Assembly: GCF_037023755.1 (NCBI RefSeq)
Contig: NZ_CP146100.1
Coordinates: 1,118,501 to 1,182,500, forward strand
Direction of reading: 5' to 3'
Source of the DNA: Saccharopolyspora sp. SCSIO 74807
GTDB taxonomy: Bacteria > Actinomycetota > Actinomycetes > Mycobacteriales > Pseudonocardiaceae
DNA length: 64,000 nt
The position numbers and the translations under genes were made by a program. Positions within the stretch are counted from its first letter, which is position 1. Each line of letters begins with the position of its first letter. The notes below the pieces were generated by a model. The model saw nothing but the letters and a program-made list of their open reading frames with translations. It ran no database searches and had not been told where the DNA came from. Shown piece by piece: positions 7,796 through 15,093 of this stretch.

Positions 7796-8158
7796 GGAAA
7801 CTTCGGCGGGGCGCACGGGGTCGATCTCCAGGATTTCGGCTTCGCAGTTTCGCCGGACCTGTTCGAGTTCCGGCTTCGGGACCGCCACCCACGGCTGCTC
7901 GTCGCCGAGGCAAGAGGCCAGCCGCTCCGGTGAGCTGAACGCCAGCAGCACCAGCTCACCGTCTTCGGTTCGCCCCAACTGCACGGTGACCTCGCTCTGC
8001 GGCGCGGTCACCGGTTCCGAGGGGAGGACGAAGACTTCCCCCGGCTCCGGCGGCGTCGGCGCCACCGGCTCGTCCTCGTCCTCGTCCAACTGCTCGACGC
8101 CGAAGACCGCAGGAGCCACACCTTCATCGTCCGCGGCGAAAATGTCGCGTTCGCTCAT
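7790..8158 (-). CDS. SseB-like acidic protein of the WXG module
   Basis: Acidic protein of 122 residues. It starts MSERDIFAADDEG (ATG at 8158, four bases after the preceding stop) and has an acidic, Pro-rich first third (DEDEDEPVAPTPPEPGEV). Residues 45-120 resemble the SseB N-terminal-like fold often encoded near type VII substrates: EVTVQLGRTEDGELVLLAFSS, ERLASCLG and QPWVAVP. It is last in a five-gene leftward operon with a WXG protein and two small membrane proteins, and could be a chaperone, immunity or adaptor protein. The stop codon lies inside a 51-bp palindrome. Confidence 0.75.
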   Translation of the reverse strand: MSERDIFAADDEGVAPAVFGVEQLDEDEDEPVAPTPPEPGEVFVLPSEPVTAPQSEVTVQLGRTEDGELVLLAFSSPERLASCLGDEQPWVAVPKPELEQVRRNCEAEILEIDPVRPAEVSE

Positions 8159-8162
8159 CAAC

Positions 8163-8420
8163 TCAATCCCCGCGCCGCTCGGCGTCGTCACGATCGTCGT
8201 CGTAACCATCGGCGTCGTCGTCAACACGATGCATGAGTTCGGAAAGTACGCAGACCATCCCGAAGAACAACATCAACGTGAAAATGCCACCGCCGATCTT
8301 CGCAGCGTGCGGGTCCGCGCCGAACGCCGCAGCCAGCGGAGGAGCCAGCGCCAACGGGATCAGCGGCATGAACACCAACGAGCCGATCAGCAGGCTCCGG
8401 CCCCGTGAGGGCTGCTTCAT
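8163..8420 (-). CDS. small membrane protein of the WXG module (85 aa)
   Basis: The ATG at 8420 overlaps the stop of the preceding gene (ATGA), so MKQPSRGRSLL is the likely start. Two membrane helices are predicted by eye: LLIGSLVFMPLIPLALAPPL at about 10-29 and IFTLMLFFGMVCVLSEL at about 46-62. The tail is strongly charged (DDDADGYDDDRDDAERRGD). No family was recognised. Position between a WXG protein and an SseB-like protein suggests a membrane partner or immunity protein. Confidence 0.7.
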   Translation of the reverse strand: MKQPSRGRSLLIGSLVFMPLIPLALAPPLAAAFGADPHAAKIGGGIFTLMLFFGMVCVLSELMHRVDDDADGYDDDRDDAERRGD

Positions 8421-8686
8421 CCCTCGTCCTTGCGGTCGTCGTTCCGGTACTGCGCCAGGATCGGACCGAACTCGCGCTCCAGCCGCCGCCGCTCCTGACG
8501 GCGGTTGATCCGCGAGCTGATCCACCAGCCCGCACCGAACCAAGCCATCGCACTGAAAGCTCCGATACTCGACCCGGTCGATCGCTCCAACCCATACGAC
8601 TCAGCGAGACCAACTGGCCCCAGAAGCAGGACGAAACCGACCACACCAAAAAGCGCTACGATCAGGTAACGCAACCATTTGGGCAT
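8417..8686 (-). CDS. small membrane protein of the WXG module (89 aa)
   Basis: Starts MPKWLRYLIVALFGVVGFVL, giving one helix at about 6-26, with a second around GAFSAMAWFGAGWWISS (43-59). The C-terminal 30 residues are a charged helix rich in Arg and Glu (RRQERRRLEREFG). The gene begins three bases after the WXG gene stop and overlaps the next by 4 bp, so it belongs to that operon. No known family was recognised. Confidence 0.7.
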   Translation of the reverse strand: MPKWLRYLIVALFGVVGFVLLLGPVGLAESYGLERSTGSSIGAFSAMAWFGAGWWISSRINRRQERRRLEREFGPILAQYRNDDRKDEG

Positions 8687-8689
8687 TAC

Positions 8690-9955
8690 TCACCATTTCG
8701 ACAGCGGGATGGACCCGGGGCTCTTCTGTTCGATCTCGTATATCTGCTTCTGCGCCTCGGCGTGCTTGGTCAAACCTTCCTTGGCTGCTTCCTTCGAGTC
8801 ATGCTGGAAGTCGGCCCACGTGTTGTTCTGCGAGTAGCTGTATGCCCAACTCACTGCCGCTCCGAAACCAACACCGACGACCGTTACAGGGCCACCCGCC
8901 AAACCGGCTGTGCTTGCGGCGGCGGCCATACCACCACCGGCTAGAGCGCCTACTCCCCAACTCTGGAAATTCGCACTCAGCGTCTTCCCGACAGGCTTGC
9001 CCTCGAAAATGATCTGCCTGCCCGCCTCGACGCCGGTCAGGATGGCGCCGGGCACGGAACCCATCCGGCCGATACCTCGCGCGACACCCGGCTTCGAACC
9101 ACCGAAGGTCTTGGCCAGCGGGTCGAAGATCAGCTTTCCGCCCCTGGTGTTGCCGAGGTTGCCGAGCACTTCGGCGTTGGAGGCTGCCTGCCGCTCGGTG
9201 AGCCCGATGCTCCTGTAGAGGTTGTCGAGATGAGCTTGGCGGGCGGACGCGGACAACGTTGAATCCGCCGACCACTTCTTGAAATTCTCCACGAACGCCC
9301 GCCGCTCGACGGCCATGTCTTTCAGCTTCGTCGCCGCACCGTGCAACGCCCCCACCCCCGCGACGGCGTTCGCGAACAACGTCGACAGCTTGACCAGCGA
9401 CTTGACCAGGTCGTTGGCGTCGGTCAACGCGGAGTTGAGTTCCTCGTGCGCGGTTCGTTCGAGGCGCCTCGCCCAGCTGACCAGGCCGCCGACCTCTTCC
9501 CATGCGTCCAGCTTGGCCTCGGCCTCTTTCCGCCGGTGATAGGCCGGGTCCAGCCCGGGCAAGGATGGACTGCCCGCTCCCTCCGGCGCCGACTGCACGG
9601 GATCGCCAGGTGGCTTCTCGATCCACCAGCCCCGCACGGACAACCCGCCTTCCGCGGCCGCTTGCCGAGCATCGTCCATTCTGGACACACAGGTGCCGAT
9701 GTTGTCGGCGAAGCTGTCCAAGGCACGCGCGACCTTGTCGGTGATGCGAGCCAGTTCGTCGGTGTCGCGACCGGTGCGTTCAGCCAGGCCGCGGAAGGCG
9801 TCGGCGGCTTTGCCCGTCCATTCCTCGGATTCCGAACGACCGCGGCGGACCGCGGTCGCCGCATCCCGGTTCGCCTCTGCCAACCGCTTCAGATACTTCG
9901 CGCCCTCCCGCGCCGAAGGAGCGTCGGCGAGGATCTGCGTGTTGATCGCCGTCAT
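8690..9955 (-). CDS. WXG-domain protein, candidate type VII secretion substrate (421 aa)
   Basis: Large protein with an N-terminal WXG100-like helical hairpin: Trp46-Thr-Gly in ESEEWTGKAADAF, followed by a long amphipathic helix (DTDELARITDKVARALDSFADN). The middle (130-300) is helical; residues about 335-375 form a Gly/Ala-rich hydrophobic segment (GVGALAGGGMAAAASTAGLA and on), a glycine-zipper pattern seen in polymorphic toxins. The last 45 residues are charged and end in SPGSIPLSKW. ATG at 9955 is preferred over a longer frame because that would overlap the upstream gene and lacks a site; GAGG precedes it. No enzymatic toxin domain was recognised. It is probably exported by the ESX-4-like system encoded from 33588, by inference. 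Confidence 0.75.
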   Translation of the reverse strand: MTAINTQILADAPSAREGAKYLKRLAEANRDAATAVRRGRSESEEWTGKAADAFRGLAERTGRDTDELARITDKVARALDSFADNIGTCVSRMDDARQAAAEGGLSVRGWWIEKPPGDPVQSAPEGAGSPSLPGLDPAYHRRKEAEAKLDAWEEVGGLVSWARRLERTAHEELNSALTDANDLVKSLVKLSTLFANAVAGVGALHGAATKLKDMAVERRAFVENFKKWSADSTLSASARQAHLDNLYRSIGLTERQAASNAEVLGNLGNTRGGKLIFDPLAKTFGGSKPGVARGIGRMGSVPGAILTGVEAGRQIIFEGKPVGKTLSANFQSWGVGALAGGGMAAAASTAGLAGGPVTVVGVGFGAAVSWAYSYSQNNTWADFQHDSKEAAKEGLTKHAEAQKQIYEIEQKSPGSIPLSKW

Positions 9956-9962
9956 CAGCGCC

Positions 9963-10244
9963 TCACTGCCCCGGGCGGCCGAACAACTCCGCCGCGGCAT
10001 CGTCATCGCTCAAGTACCGGTCGCGGGTGGCCTGCACATCGCCTGCCATCTCCTGCACACCCGCCAGCACCCCGGCACTGGCCTCAAGCAGCGCACCCAG
10101 CGTTTCAACGACGGTGGGCGTGGATTCCCCGGCGTCGATGCCGGGTGCCGGTGCGTCGGCGATGCCTTCCAGTCCTTTCACGCCACCATCAAGGGTGTCG
10201 CGCGTCCGCTCGAGCAGCTCCGGTGACACTTCGTACCCGGCCAC
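9963..10244 (-). CDS. EspC-like small helical protein (93 aa)
   Basis: The GTG at 10244 has a near-perfect site (GGGGAGGA) seven bases upstream and gives MAGYEVSPELLERTRD, typical of the EspC/ESX secretion-associated family; a longer frame to 10325 is therefore rejected. The protein is an acidic helical hairpin with a central Pro/Gly turn (ADAPAPGIDAGES). Family members are co-secreted with, or chaperone, larger WXG proteins. It is first in the operon and seven bases upstream of the large WXG gene, which supports pairing. Confidence 0.75.
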   Translation of the reverse strand: MAGYEVSPELLERTRDTLDGGVKGLEGIADAPAPGIDAGESTPTVVETLGALLEASAGVLAGVQEMAGDVQATRDRYLSDDDAAAELFGRPGQ

Positions 10245-10385
10245 GATCGTCCTCCCCTGGTCGACCACGTCGGCCGCACGGTATCGGACGCTTTTGCCCA
10301 GGTGGAGCGTAGTTCTACCCATCACCCGGATGGCCGCGGCGAGCTTCGATGAGCATTCGACCGGCGAGGCCGGAGATCCGCCGGT

Positions 10386-10769
10386 TCAGCTGTTTTCGGC
10401 TTGTTCGGCCGCCCTATTGGCTTTGCTGCCGCCGATCGCGCTGAGCACGATCACTCCGGCGTATCCGAGGAATCCGATCGCCAGGCCCGCGACAGGCCCG
10501 ATCCCCGTCGCCAGCAGCGAGCCGCCTACGAGCACGATCAATGCGGCAGCGGAGTAGCCGATCCACGCGCCGGTCGCGAGGCACGGAGCAGCCGCCCGGT
10601 GCGCCACCAGCCAGGCGCGATCCGAAGCCCGCGTGTGCCTCGTCCTGATCCCGATCATCGCGTTCCGGCCGATCGCGCCGGTGGCCGCCGCATGGCTCAC
10701 GTAGTGGACCATCCCGGACAACAACAGCAATCCGAACGCGAGGCCCAGCAGTCCGCCCAGCTCAGCCAT
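10386..10769 (-). CDS. SdpI-like multi-spanning membrane protein
   Basis: Protein of 127 residues with four predicted helices and the loop that marks the SdpI family between helices 1 and 2 (IGIRTRHTRASDRAWLVAHRAA). In Bacillus subtilis SdpI gives immunity to the SdpC toxin and also signals to SdpR; many actinobacterial homologues have unknown roles. ATG at 10769 (MAELGGLLG) follows GTGGAG; an alternative ATG lies 15 bp upstream. It lies 141 bp upstream of the WXG module on the same strand, so co-transcription is possible but not required. Confidence 0.75.
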   Translation of the reverse strand: MAELGGLLGLAFGLLLLSGMVHYVSHAAATGAIGRNAMIGIRTRHTRASDRAWLVAHRAAAPCLATGAWIGYSAAALIVLVGGSLLATGIGPVAGLAIGFLGYAGVIVLSAIGGSKANRAAEQAENS

Positions 10770-11048
10770 GACTCCACTGCCCATCGATTGCGTACGCGAC
10801 CGGCGCCTCCAGCCCGTGCGAGCGGCAGCCTGACGCGCGCGCAGACGACCGTCAACCAAGCGTCGATCTTGGAGTGATGGGCACCTTCGCCCCGACAGGC
10901 CGGGCGAACGAGTCCTTCACCCCGGAGGTTCGAACGAAGAAACCGTCCGGTATGTCCGATCTTTCGCGTAGTCTGGCGGGCGGTAGATGATCTCGGGCGT
11001 GCGCGCCGTGGCAGACTCGGCGGCCGACCCGTCGAGGAGGAGAAGACG

Positions 11049-11252
11049 ATGGACCTGGGCAAGCTGTTCCACTCGCTCTCGCCAGCCAAGCACAGCCACA
11101 AGTCGCACGGCAGCGACGGGCACCGGCGGCGCCGCTCCGGCAGCGGCTCCGGCTCGGACCACCGGCGGCGCCACCGCTCCGGCAGCGGCTCCGACCACCG
11201 CCGTCGGCACCGCTCCCACAGCGGCTCCGGCAGGCGCCGCAGCCGCAGCTGA
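11049..11252 (+). CDS. Ser/Arg/His-rich repeat peptide preceding a protein kinase
   Basis: Peptide of 67 residues. A very strong site (GAGGAGGAGAAG) lies upstream of the ATG, and 65 of 67 third codon positions are G or C, so this frame is the coding one. Residues 1-14 form a short apolar start (MDLGKLFHSLSPAK); the rest is low-complexity, alternating Arg/His clusters with Ser-Gly runs (HRRRRSGSGSGSDH, HRRRHRSGSGSDH, HRSHSGSGRRRSRS), i.e. imperfect repeats of 13-17 residues. It is strongly basic and resembles SR-type sequences. A Ser/Thr kinase begins 31 bp downstream in another frame, so the serines are attractive phosphorylation targets (inference). Metal or nucleic acid binding is also possible. 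Confidence 0.75.
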   Translation: MDLGKLFHSLSPAKHSHKSHGSDGHRRRRSGSGSGSDHRRRHRSGSGSDHRRRHRSHSGSGRRRSRS

Positions 11253-11283
11253 GCGGATCCGGCGTGACAGCAGGCGGCGCGCG

Positions 11284-12174
11284 GTGAGCGCGGTCAGCTC
11301 CTACTACGGCGAAGACGACGATTGGGGACCTCCCGGTCCTCCGCTGGAACCCGGCGATGCACCGGCGCCCGGGTATCGGGTGATTTCCCTGCTGCGGCGG
11401 GGAAATCGGCTCGACGTCTACGACCTGTGGAGCGAGCAGCGGCAGTGCCGGTGCGTCGGCAAAACTCTCCGCCCGGAACGCGCCGAGGACGACACGGCGG
11501 CCGGGTGGCTGCGCAACGAGGGAATGCTGCTGACCTCGCTCGCGCATCCGCACCTGGTGCGCGGCTACGAAACCGTGCTCAGCAACGAACCGGTGCGGCC
11601 CGTGGTGATCAGCGAAACGCTGCCGGGCGCGACGCTGAGCTACCTCGTCGAGCAGCACGGACGGCTGCGGCCGGTGGACGCGGCGATCCTCGGCGTCCAG
11701 CTCTGCTCGGTGCTGGGTTACTTGCACCGGCAGGGCTGGGCGCACCTCGACGTCAAACCGTCCAATGTGGTCTCCGCGGGCGGCCGCGCGGTGCTGCTGG
11801 ACCTGAGCCTGGCCTGCCGGATCGGCGAGCGCAGCACCGCGGGCACCTTCGACTACCTCTCGCCCGAGCAGGCCCGCGGCGGCGAGATGACCGCGGCCAC
11901 CGACGTCTGGGGACTCGGAATCACCCTGCACGAGGCGCTTTCCGGAGCTCCGCCGTGGTCGGACGTGCCGCACCGGCAACACCGCGCGGACGGCTCGCGG
12001 TACTACCCGCAGCTGGACGAGGCCCCGCCGCCGCTGCGGACCAAGCGTCGCCTGCCCGCGCGACTGTCGCGCACCGTGGACGCCTGCCTCCTCGCCGATC
12101 CGACGGCGAGGCCGAGCGTCGCGGAAGTCGCGGACCGGCTCATCTCCTGGTCCGGCATCGACCCCGCAGCCTGA
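11284..12174 (+). CDS. Ser/Thr protein kinase, cytoplasmic, divergent catalytic motifs
   Basis: Hanks-type kinase of 296 residues with no membrane helix or PASTA domains. GTG at 11284 (MSAVSSYYGEDDDWG) is preferred because the longer frame runs through the coding sequence of the upstream repeat peptide. Catalytic Lys60 (CVGKTL), Glu79 (LRNEGMLL) and the loop HLDVKPSN (Asp156, Lys158, Asn161) are intact, and SPEQA replaces APE. Two departures are clear: the Mg-binding DFG is DLS (Asp173), and the Gly-rich loop is poor (LLRRGNRLDVYD). The protein may be active, since DLG/DLS variants occur. The activation loop contains possible autophosphorylation sites (RSTAGTF). The stop is one base from the stop of the convergent beta-lactamase gene. 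Confidence 0.88.
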   Translation: MSAVSSYYGEDDDWGPPGPPLEPGDAPAPGYRVISLLRRGNRLDVYDLWSEQRQCRCVGKTLRPERAEDDTAAGWLRNEGMLLTSLAHPHLVRGYETVLSNEPVRPVVISETLPGATLSYLVEQHGRLRPVDAAILGVQLCSVLGYLHRQGWAHLDVKPSNVVSAGGRAVLLDLSLACRIGERSTAGTFDYLSPEQARGGEMTAATDVWGLGITLHEALSGAPPWSDVPHRQHRADGSRYYPQLDEAPPPLRTKRRLPARLSRTVDACLLADPTARPSVAEVADRLISWSGIDPAA

Positions 12175-12175
12175 A

Positions 12176-13147
12176 TCAACGCAGGTCGTCGGCGACCACG
12201 CGGGCCGCCTGGGCGATCAGGGCGTTGTCGTAGTCCGCATCCTTGTCCGCCTTGTCCGACATGACCGCGAGCATGATCGGCGCGCGGCCGGGCGGGCGGA
12301 TCACGGCGATGTCGTTGCGCGTCGCGTAGTCGGCGGCGCCGGATTTGTCGCCGACCTCCCAGTCCGCGGGCACGCCCGCGCGGATCAGGTCGTCGGTGAG
12401 CTGGGCGGTGCGCAGCATCTCGTTGAGGATGCCGCGCTTGTCCTGCGGCAGGACGTTGCCGACGGTGAGCTTGCGCAGCGTTTCGGCCATGGCGCGCGGA
12501 GTGCTCGTGTCGCGGATGTCGCCCGGGCTGGTCCGGTTCAGGTCCGGCTCCGTCCGATCGACGTGGATGGTCGCGTCGCCGATGGCGCGCATCGCCCGCT
12601 GCAACTCGGGCGGACCGCCGAGCTCGCGGAACAGCAGGTTCGCGGCTGTGTTGTCGCTGTGGCGGATCGCGGCGCCGATCACCTCGCGCAGCGGCAAGCC
12701 GGTGCCGACGTGCTTTTCCGTGACCGGGGAATGCGGCAGCAAGTCGGCCTCGGAGTAGGTGATCCGCCGGTTCAGCTCGCCGACCTCGTTGCGCTGCAAC
12801 ACCGCTGCGCCGGAGAACGCCTTGTGCGTGGAGGCGTAGGCGAAGCGGTCGTCGGCGCGGTGGGCGATCTCCTCGCCGGTGGCCGTGTCCACCGCGTACA
12901 CGCCGAGGCGGGCGCCGAACTGCTGCTCCAGCCGCGCGAAATCCTCATCGGTGGAAGTGTCCGGGCGGGCCGCAGGAGCGTTCTGGGCTCCCGCGTTCTG
13001 GGCCGCCGCGTTCGGAGCCCCGACGTTCGGCGCCCCCGTTCCCGGCGCCCCCGTTCCCGGCGCCGGAGCCTCGACGCCCGCGCAGCCGACGAGCGCGAAC
13101 AGCGCCGACAAGGCGACCGCGGACTGCCGGAAGTGTCGTATGTGCAC
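12176..13147 (-). CDS. class A beta-lactamase, predicted lipoprotein
   Basis: Serine hydrolase with all class A motifs: Ser106-Thr-His-Lys (SxxK), Ser164-Asp-Asn (SDN), Glu200 in EPDLN, and Lys268-Ser-Gly (KTG box variant). It should hydrolyse beta-lactams on the outer face of the membrane; spectrum cannot be read from sequence. The N-terminus has a hydrophobic core ending in a lipobox (LVGC, Cys22). Residues 28-60 are a Pro/Gly/Asn/Ala linker coded by 15-bp tandem repeats, tethering the enzyme. GTG at 13147 follows AAAGGA; an ATG 15 bp upstream is the alternative. It is divergent from a LysR regulator and SxxK partner, the arrangement of blaL with blaA-blaB in Streptomyces cacaoi, so it is probably inducible. 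Confidence 0.92.
   Translation of the reverse strand: MHIRHFRQSAVALSALFALVGCAGVEAPAPGTGAPGTGAPNVGAPNAAAQNAGAQNAPAARPDTSTDEDFARLEQQFGARLGVYAVDTATGEEIAHRADDRFAYASTHKAFSGAAVLQRNEVGELNRRITYSEADLLPHSPVTEKHVGTGLPLREVIGAAIRHSDNTAANLLFRELGGPPELQRAMRAIGDATIHVDRTEPDLNRTSPGDIRDTSTPRAMAETLRKLTVGNVLPQDKRGILNEMLRTAQLTDDLIRAGVPADWEVGDKSGAADYATRNDIAVIRPPGRAPIMLAVMSDKADKDADYDNALIAQAARVVADDLR
12976..13063. repeat. 15-bp tandem repeats coding the beta-lactamase linker
   Basis: Six or so imperfect 15-bp units (types GCGTTCTGGGCTCCC and GGCGCCCCCGTTCCC on the plus strand) encode repeated GAPxx/AQNAG-like residues between the lipobox and the catalytic domain. Two units at about 13030-13059 are identical. Unit number is likely to vary between strains because loss or gain keeps the frame. 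Confidence 0.75.
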
Positions 13148-13244
13148 GGAAATTCCTTTCATGCGGCCAGTCTGCTGCGCACCCGCTCATGCCGTCCAAG
13201 ACGGGAATGAACACTTCCATGCGGAACCGGCATAGACTGCTGCA
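13148..13244. promoter_or_regulatory. divergent bla promoter/operator region
   Basis: The 97 bp between the beta-lactamase and LysR starts. TTCC-ATGC-GGAA (13215-13226) is a small palindrome, and ATGCCG near 13189 faces CGGCAT near 13228 in a larger imperfect one. LysR proteins of the AmpR type bind such divergent regions at T-N11-A sites; assignment of the exact operator is tentative. Confidence 0.45.
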
Positions 13245-14144
13245 GTGGACCTGGTCGGCGGCTGCAAAGCGTTCGTGAGCGTGAGCGAACTCGGCAGCTT
13301 CACCCGCGGATCCGCCGCGGCCGGCATCCCGCAGCCGGTGGCCAGCCGCCGGGTCGCCGCGCTGGAACGACACCTCGGCGAGCGGCTTTTCGACCGCAGC
13401 TCCCGGCGCGCACACCTCACCCCGTTCGGCCGCGACATGCTGCCGTGGGCGCGGCGGCTGATGCGGCTCGCCGACGCGATGGAACAGGCCGCGGAACGTG
13501 CGCGGCTCCGCGAACTTCCGGTGGCGATGCCCGCGACCTGCGGAAACCGGGAACTCGCCGAACTCGACGCGGAAGCCCGCGCCAGCGAGCTGTTCCTCGA
13601 ATTCCGGCTCGCCGCCCCCGGTGAGCGAGTCGACCTGCTGCGCACGCAGGACGTGCGCGCCGCGCTCACCGCAGTACCGCCCGACGAGGCGAGCTGGACG
13701 GTATTGCTCGGGGTGGGCAGCGCGGTCGACCTGCCGTCCGGAGCCGTGCACCTGGAGACGCTGCGCGTCGGGCGTTCCGGGCGGACGCCGCGGCGCCGGG
13801 TGTGGATCCAGCCGGAGGACGACGTGCCGCACATCCGGGACCGGCTGTTTCGGGTCCGCAACTCCGTGGGGTTGCGACCCGCGCAAGTGACCGTCGCCGA
13901 GTCGCTGACCTCGGCCGTCGCAGAAGTCTTCGGGTCGGCGGACCTGCTGCTGTGCTCGGCGGCCCAAGCCGCGGAATTCGGGCTGCGGTGGCGGCCGATC
14001 GCCGAGGTGCAGCTCGCGCGCGGCTTCGAGATCGCCGCAGAAGTCGGTGACGACGCGGAAAAACTGCGGACGCTGCTGTGGTCGGGCGTCGCGCGCTGCC
14101 TCGGGGCGGACGAGCAGGAGCAGGGATGCACGCCGAAAAGCTGA
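13245..14144 (+). CDS. blaA: LysR-type regulator, BlaA/AmpR-like
   Basis: Protein of 299 residues, GTG start. Residues 1-65 are a winged helix-turn-helix with LysR features (GSFTRGSAAAGIPQPVASRR, LERHLGERLFDRS and LTPFG). The rest is a substrate-binding-like effector domain (GEVVDLLR-type segment GERVDLLRTQDVRAAL, EDDVPHIRDRLF). Position, divergent from a class A beta-lactamase and overlapping an SxxK gene by 19 bp, matches blaA of Streptomyces cacaoi, which activates the lactamase gene when beta-lactam is sensed. The symbol rests on this synteny and not on a sequence comparison. Confidence 0.82.
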   Translation: MDLVGGCKAFVSVSELGSFTRGSAAAGIPQPVASRRVAALERHLGERLFDRSSRRAHLTPFGRDMLPWARRLMRLADAMEQAAERARLRELPVAMPATCGNRELAELDAEARASELFLEFRLAAPGERVDLLRTQDVRAALTAVPPDEASWTVLLGVGSAVDLPSGAVHLETLRVGRSGRTPRRRVWIQPEDDVPHIRDRLFRVRNSVGLRPAQVTVAESLTSAVAEVFGSADLLLCSAAQAAEFGLRWRPIAEVQLARGFEIAAEVGDDAEKLRTLLWSGVARCLGADEQEQGCTPKS

Positions 14145-15025
14145 TCAGCGAACTCGTCGCCGAACTCGAAGAAGGCGGGCTGCGCGGCTCGTTCCTGGTG
14201 CGCGACCTGCACTCCGGGCACGAGATCGGCATCGAGCCCGACCTCGCCTACCCGGTCGCCTCACTGATCAAAGTGCCGCTGGCCGCCGCCACCCTGGAAC
14301 GCATCCGGCTCGGCGAACTCGACGGCGCGCAAGAACTGCGGGTGCAGCCGGGCCGGATCAGCACCCCGGGCCCGACCGGGCTGACCAGGTTCCGCCACCC
14401 CGCGCGGATCGCGATCGACGACCTGCTCTACCTGAGCATGGCGATCAGCGACAACGTGGCCGCCGACGCGCTGTTCGACCTCACCCCGCCCGCCGAGGTC
14501 ACGCGGGCCGTGCGGGCGTGGGGGCTGCGCGGGATCACCGCCCGGCACCGGATCGGCGATCTCGCGGACACGCCTGCGGAACGGTTCGACCCGGCACGGG
14601 CGCACCTCGCGCACTCGCTGGCCATCGGCGCCTGGACCGAAGGGCGCGGGCACGAGATCGCGCAGCTGGACGTCACGCGCGCGAACTCCGGGACGGCGCG
14701 CGCGTTCGCCGACCTGCTGCAAGCGCTGTGGACGCCGTCGCAGATCGACGAGCAGGTCGCCGCGCGGGTGCGGGAGCTGATGGGCAGCAACCTGATCCGG
14801 CAACGGCTGGCGCCGGACTTCATCTCCGACGCCGCCACGTGGTCGTCGAAAACGGGGACGTTGCTGAACCTGCGGCACGAAGCCGGTGTCGTCGAGCACG
14901 CCGATGGGCGCGCGTTCGCGATCGCAGCGCTCACCGAGTCCAGCGTGCCCGCGGCGACTCAACCCGAAGCTGAAGTGCTCATGGCGCGGGTCGCCCGGAC
15001 GTTGCGGGACCACTTGCGGCGGTGA
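14126..15025 (+). CDS. blaB: BlaB-like serine beta-lactamase-related protein
   Basis: Cytoplasmic penicillin-recognising fold of 299 residues. ATG at 14126 has CAGGAGCAGGG just upstream and lies inside the end of the LysR gene, so the two are coupled; an earlier ATG at 14078 is rejected. Motifs: Ser-Leu-Ile-Lys (VASLIKVPLAAA, near residue 46), SDN in AISDNVAAD, and KTG in WSSKTGTLL. There is no signal peptide, so it should act inside the cell. In S. cacaoi BlaB is a regulatory partner of BlaA required for induction and not a classical resistance enzyme; the same role is inferred. A Glu166-type acid (EPDLN) is missing, replaced by RIGDLADTPAERF, consistent with a sensor. Confidence 0.8.
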   Translation: MHAEKLISELVAELEEGGLRGSFLVRDLHSGHEIGIEPDLAYPVASLIKVPLAAATLERIRLGELDGAQELRVQPGRISTPGPTGLTRFRHPARIAIDDLLYLSMAISDNVAADALFDLTPPAEVTRAVRAWGLRGITARHRIGDLADTPAERFDPARAHLAHSLAIGAWTEGRGHEIAQLDVTRANSGTARAFADLLQALWTPSQIDEQVAARVRELMGSNLIRQRLAPDFISDAATWSSKTGTLLNLRHEAGVVEHADGRAFAIAALTESSVPAATQPEAEVLMARVARTLRDHLRR

Positions 15026-15093
15026 GCGAATCCCGCCCGCCGAGGCCGAGTCGTCGCGGACTTTCCCTGACGATGCGGACTTTTGCCGACGAT

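Noticed and set aside
10987-11283. N-terminal extension of the kinase frame back to an ATG at 10987
   Set aside because: It reads as Ala/Pro/Thr low complexity through the better supported repeat-peptide gene and has no ribosome binding site.
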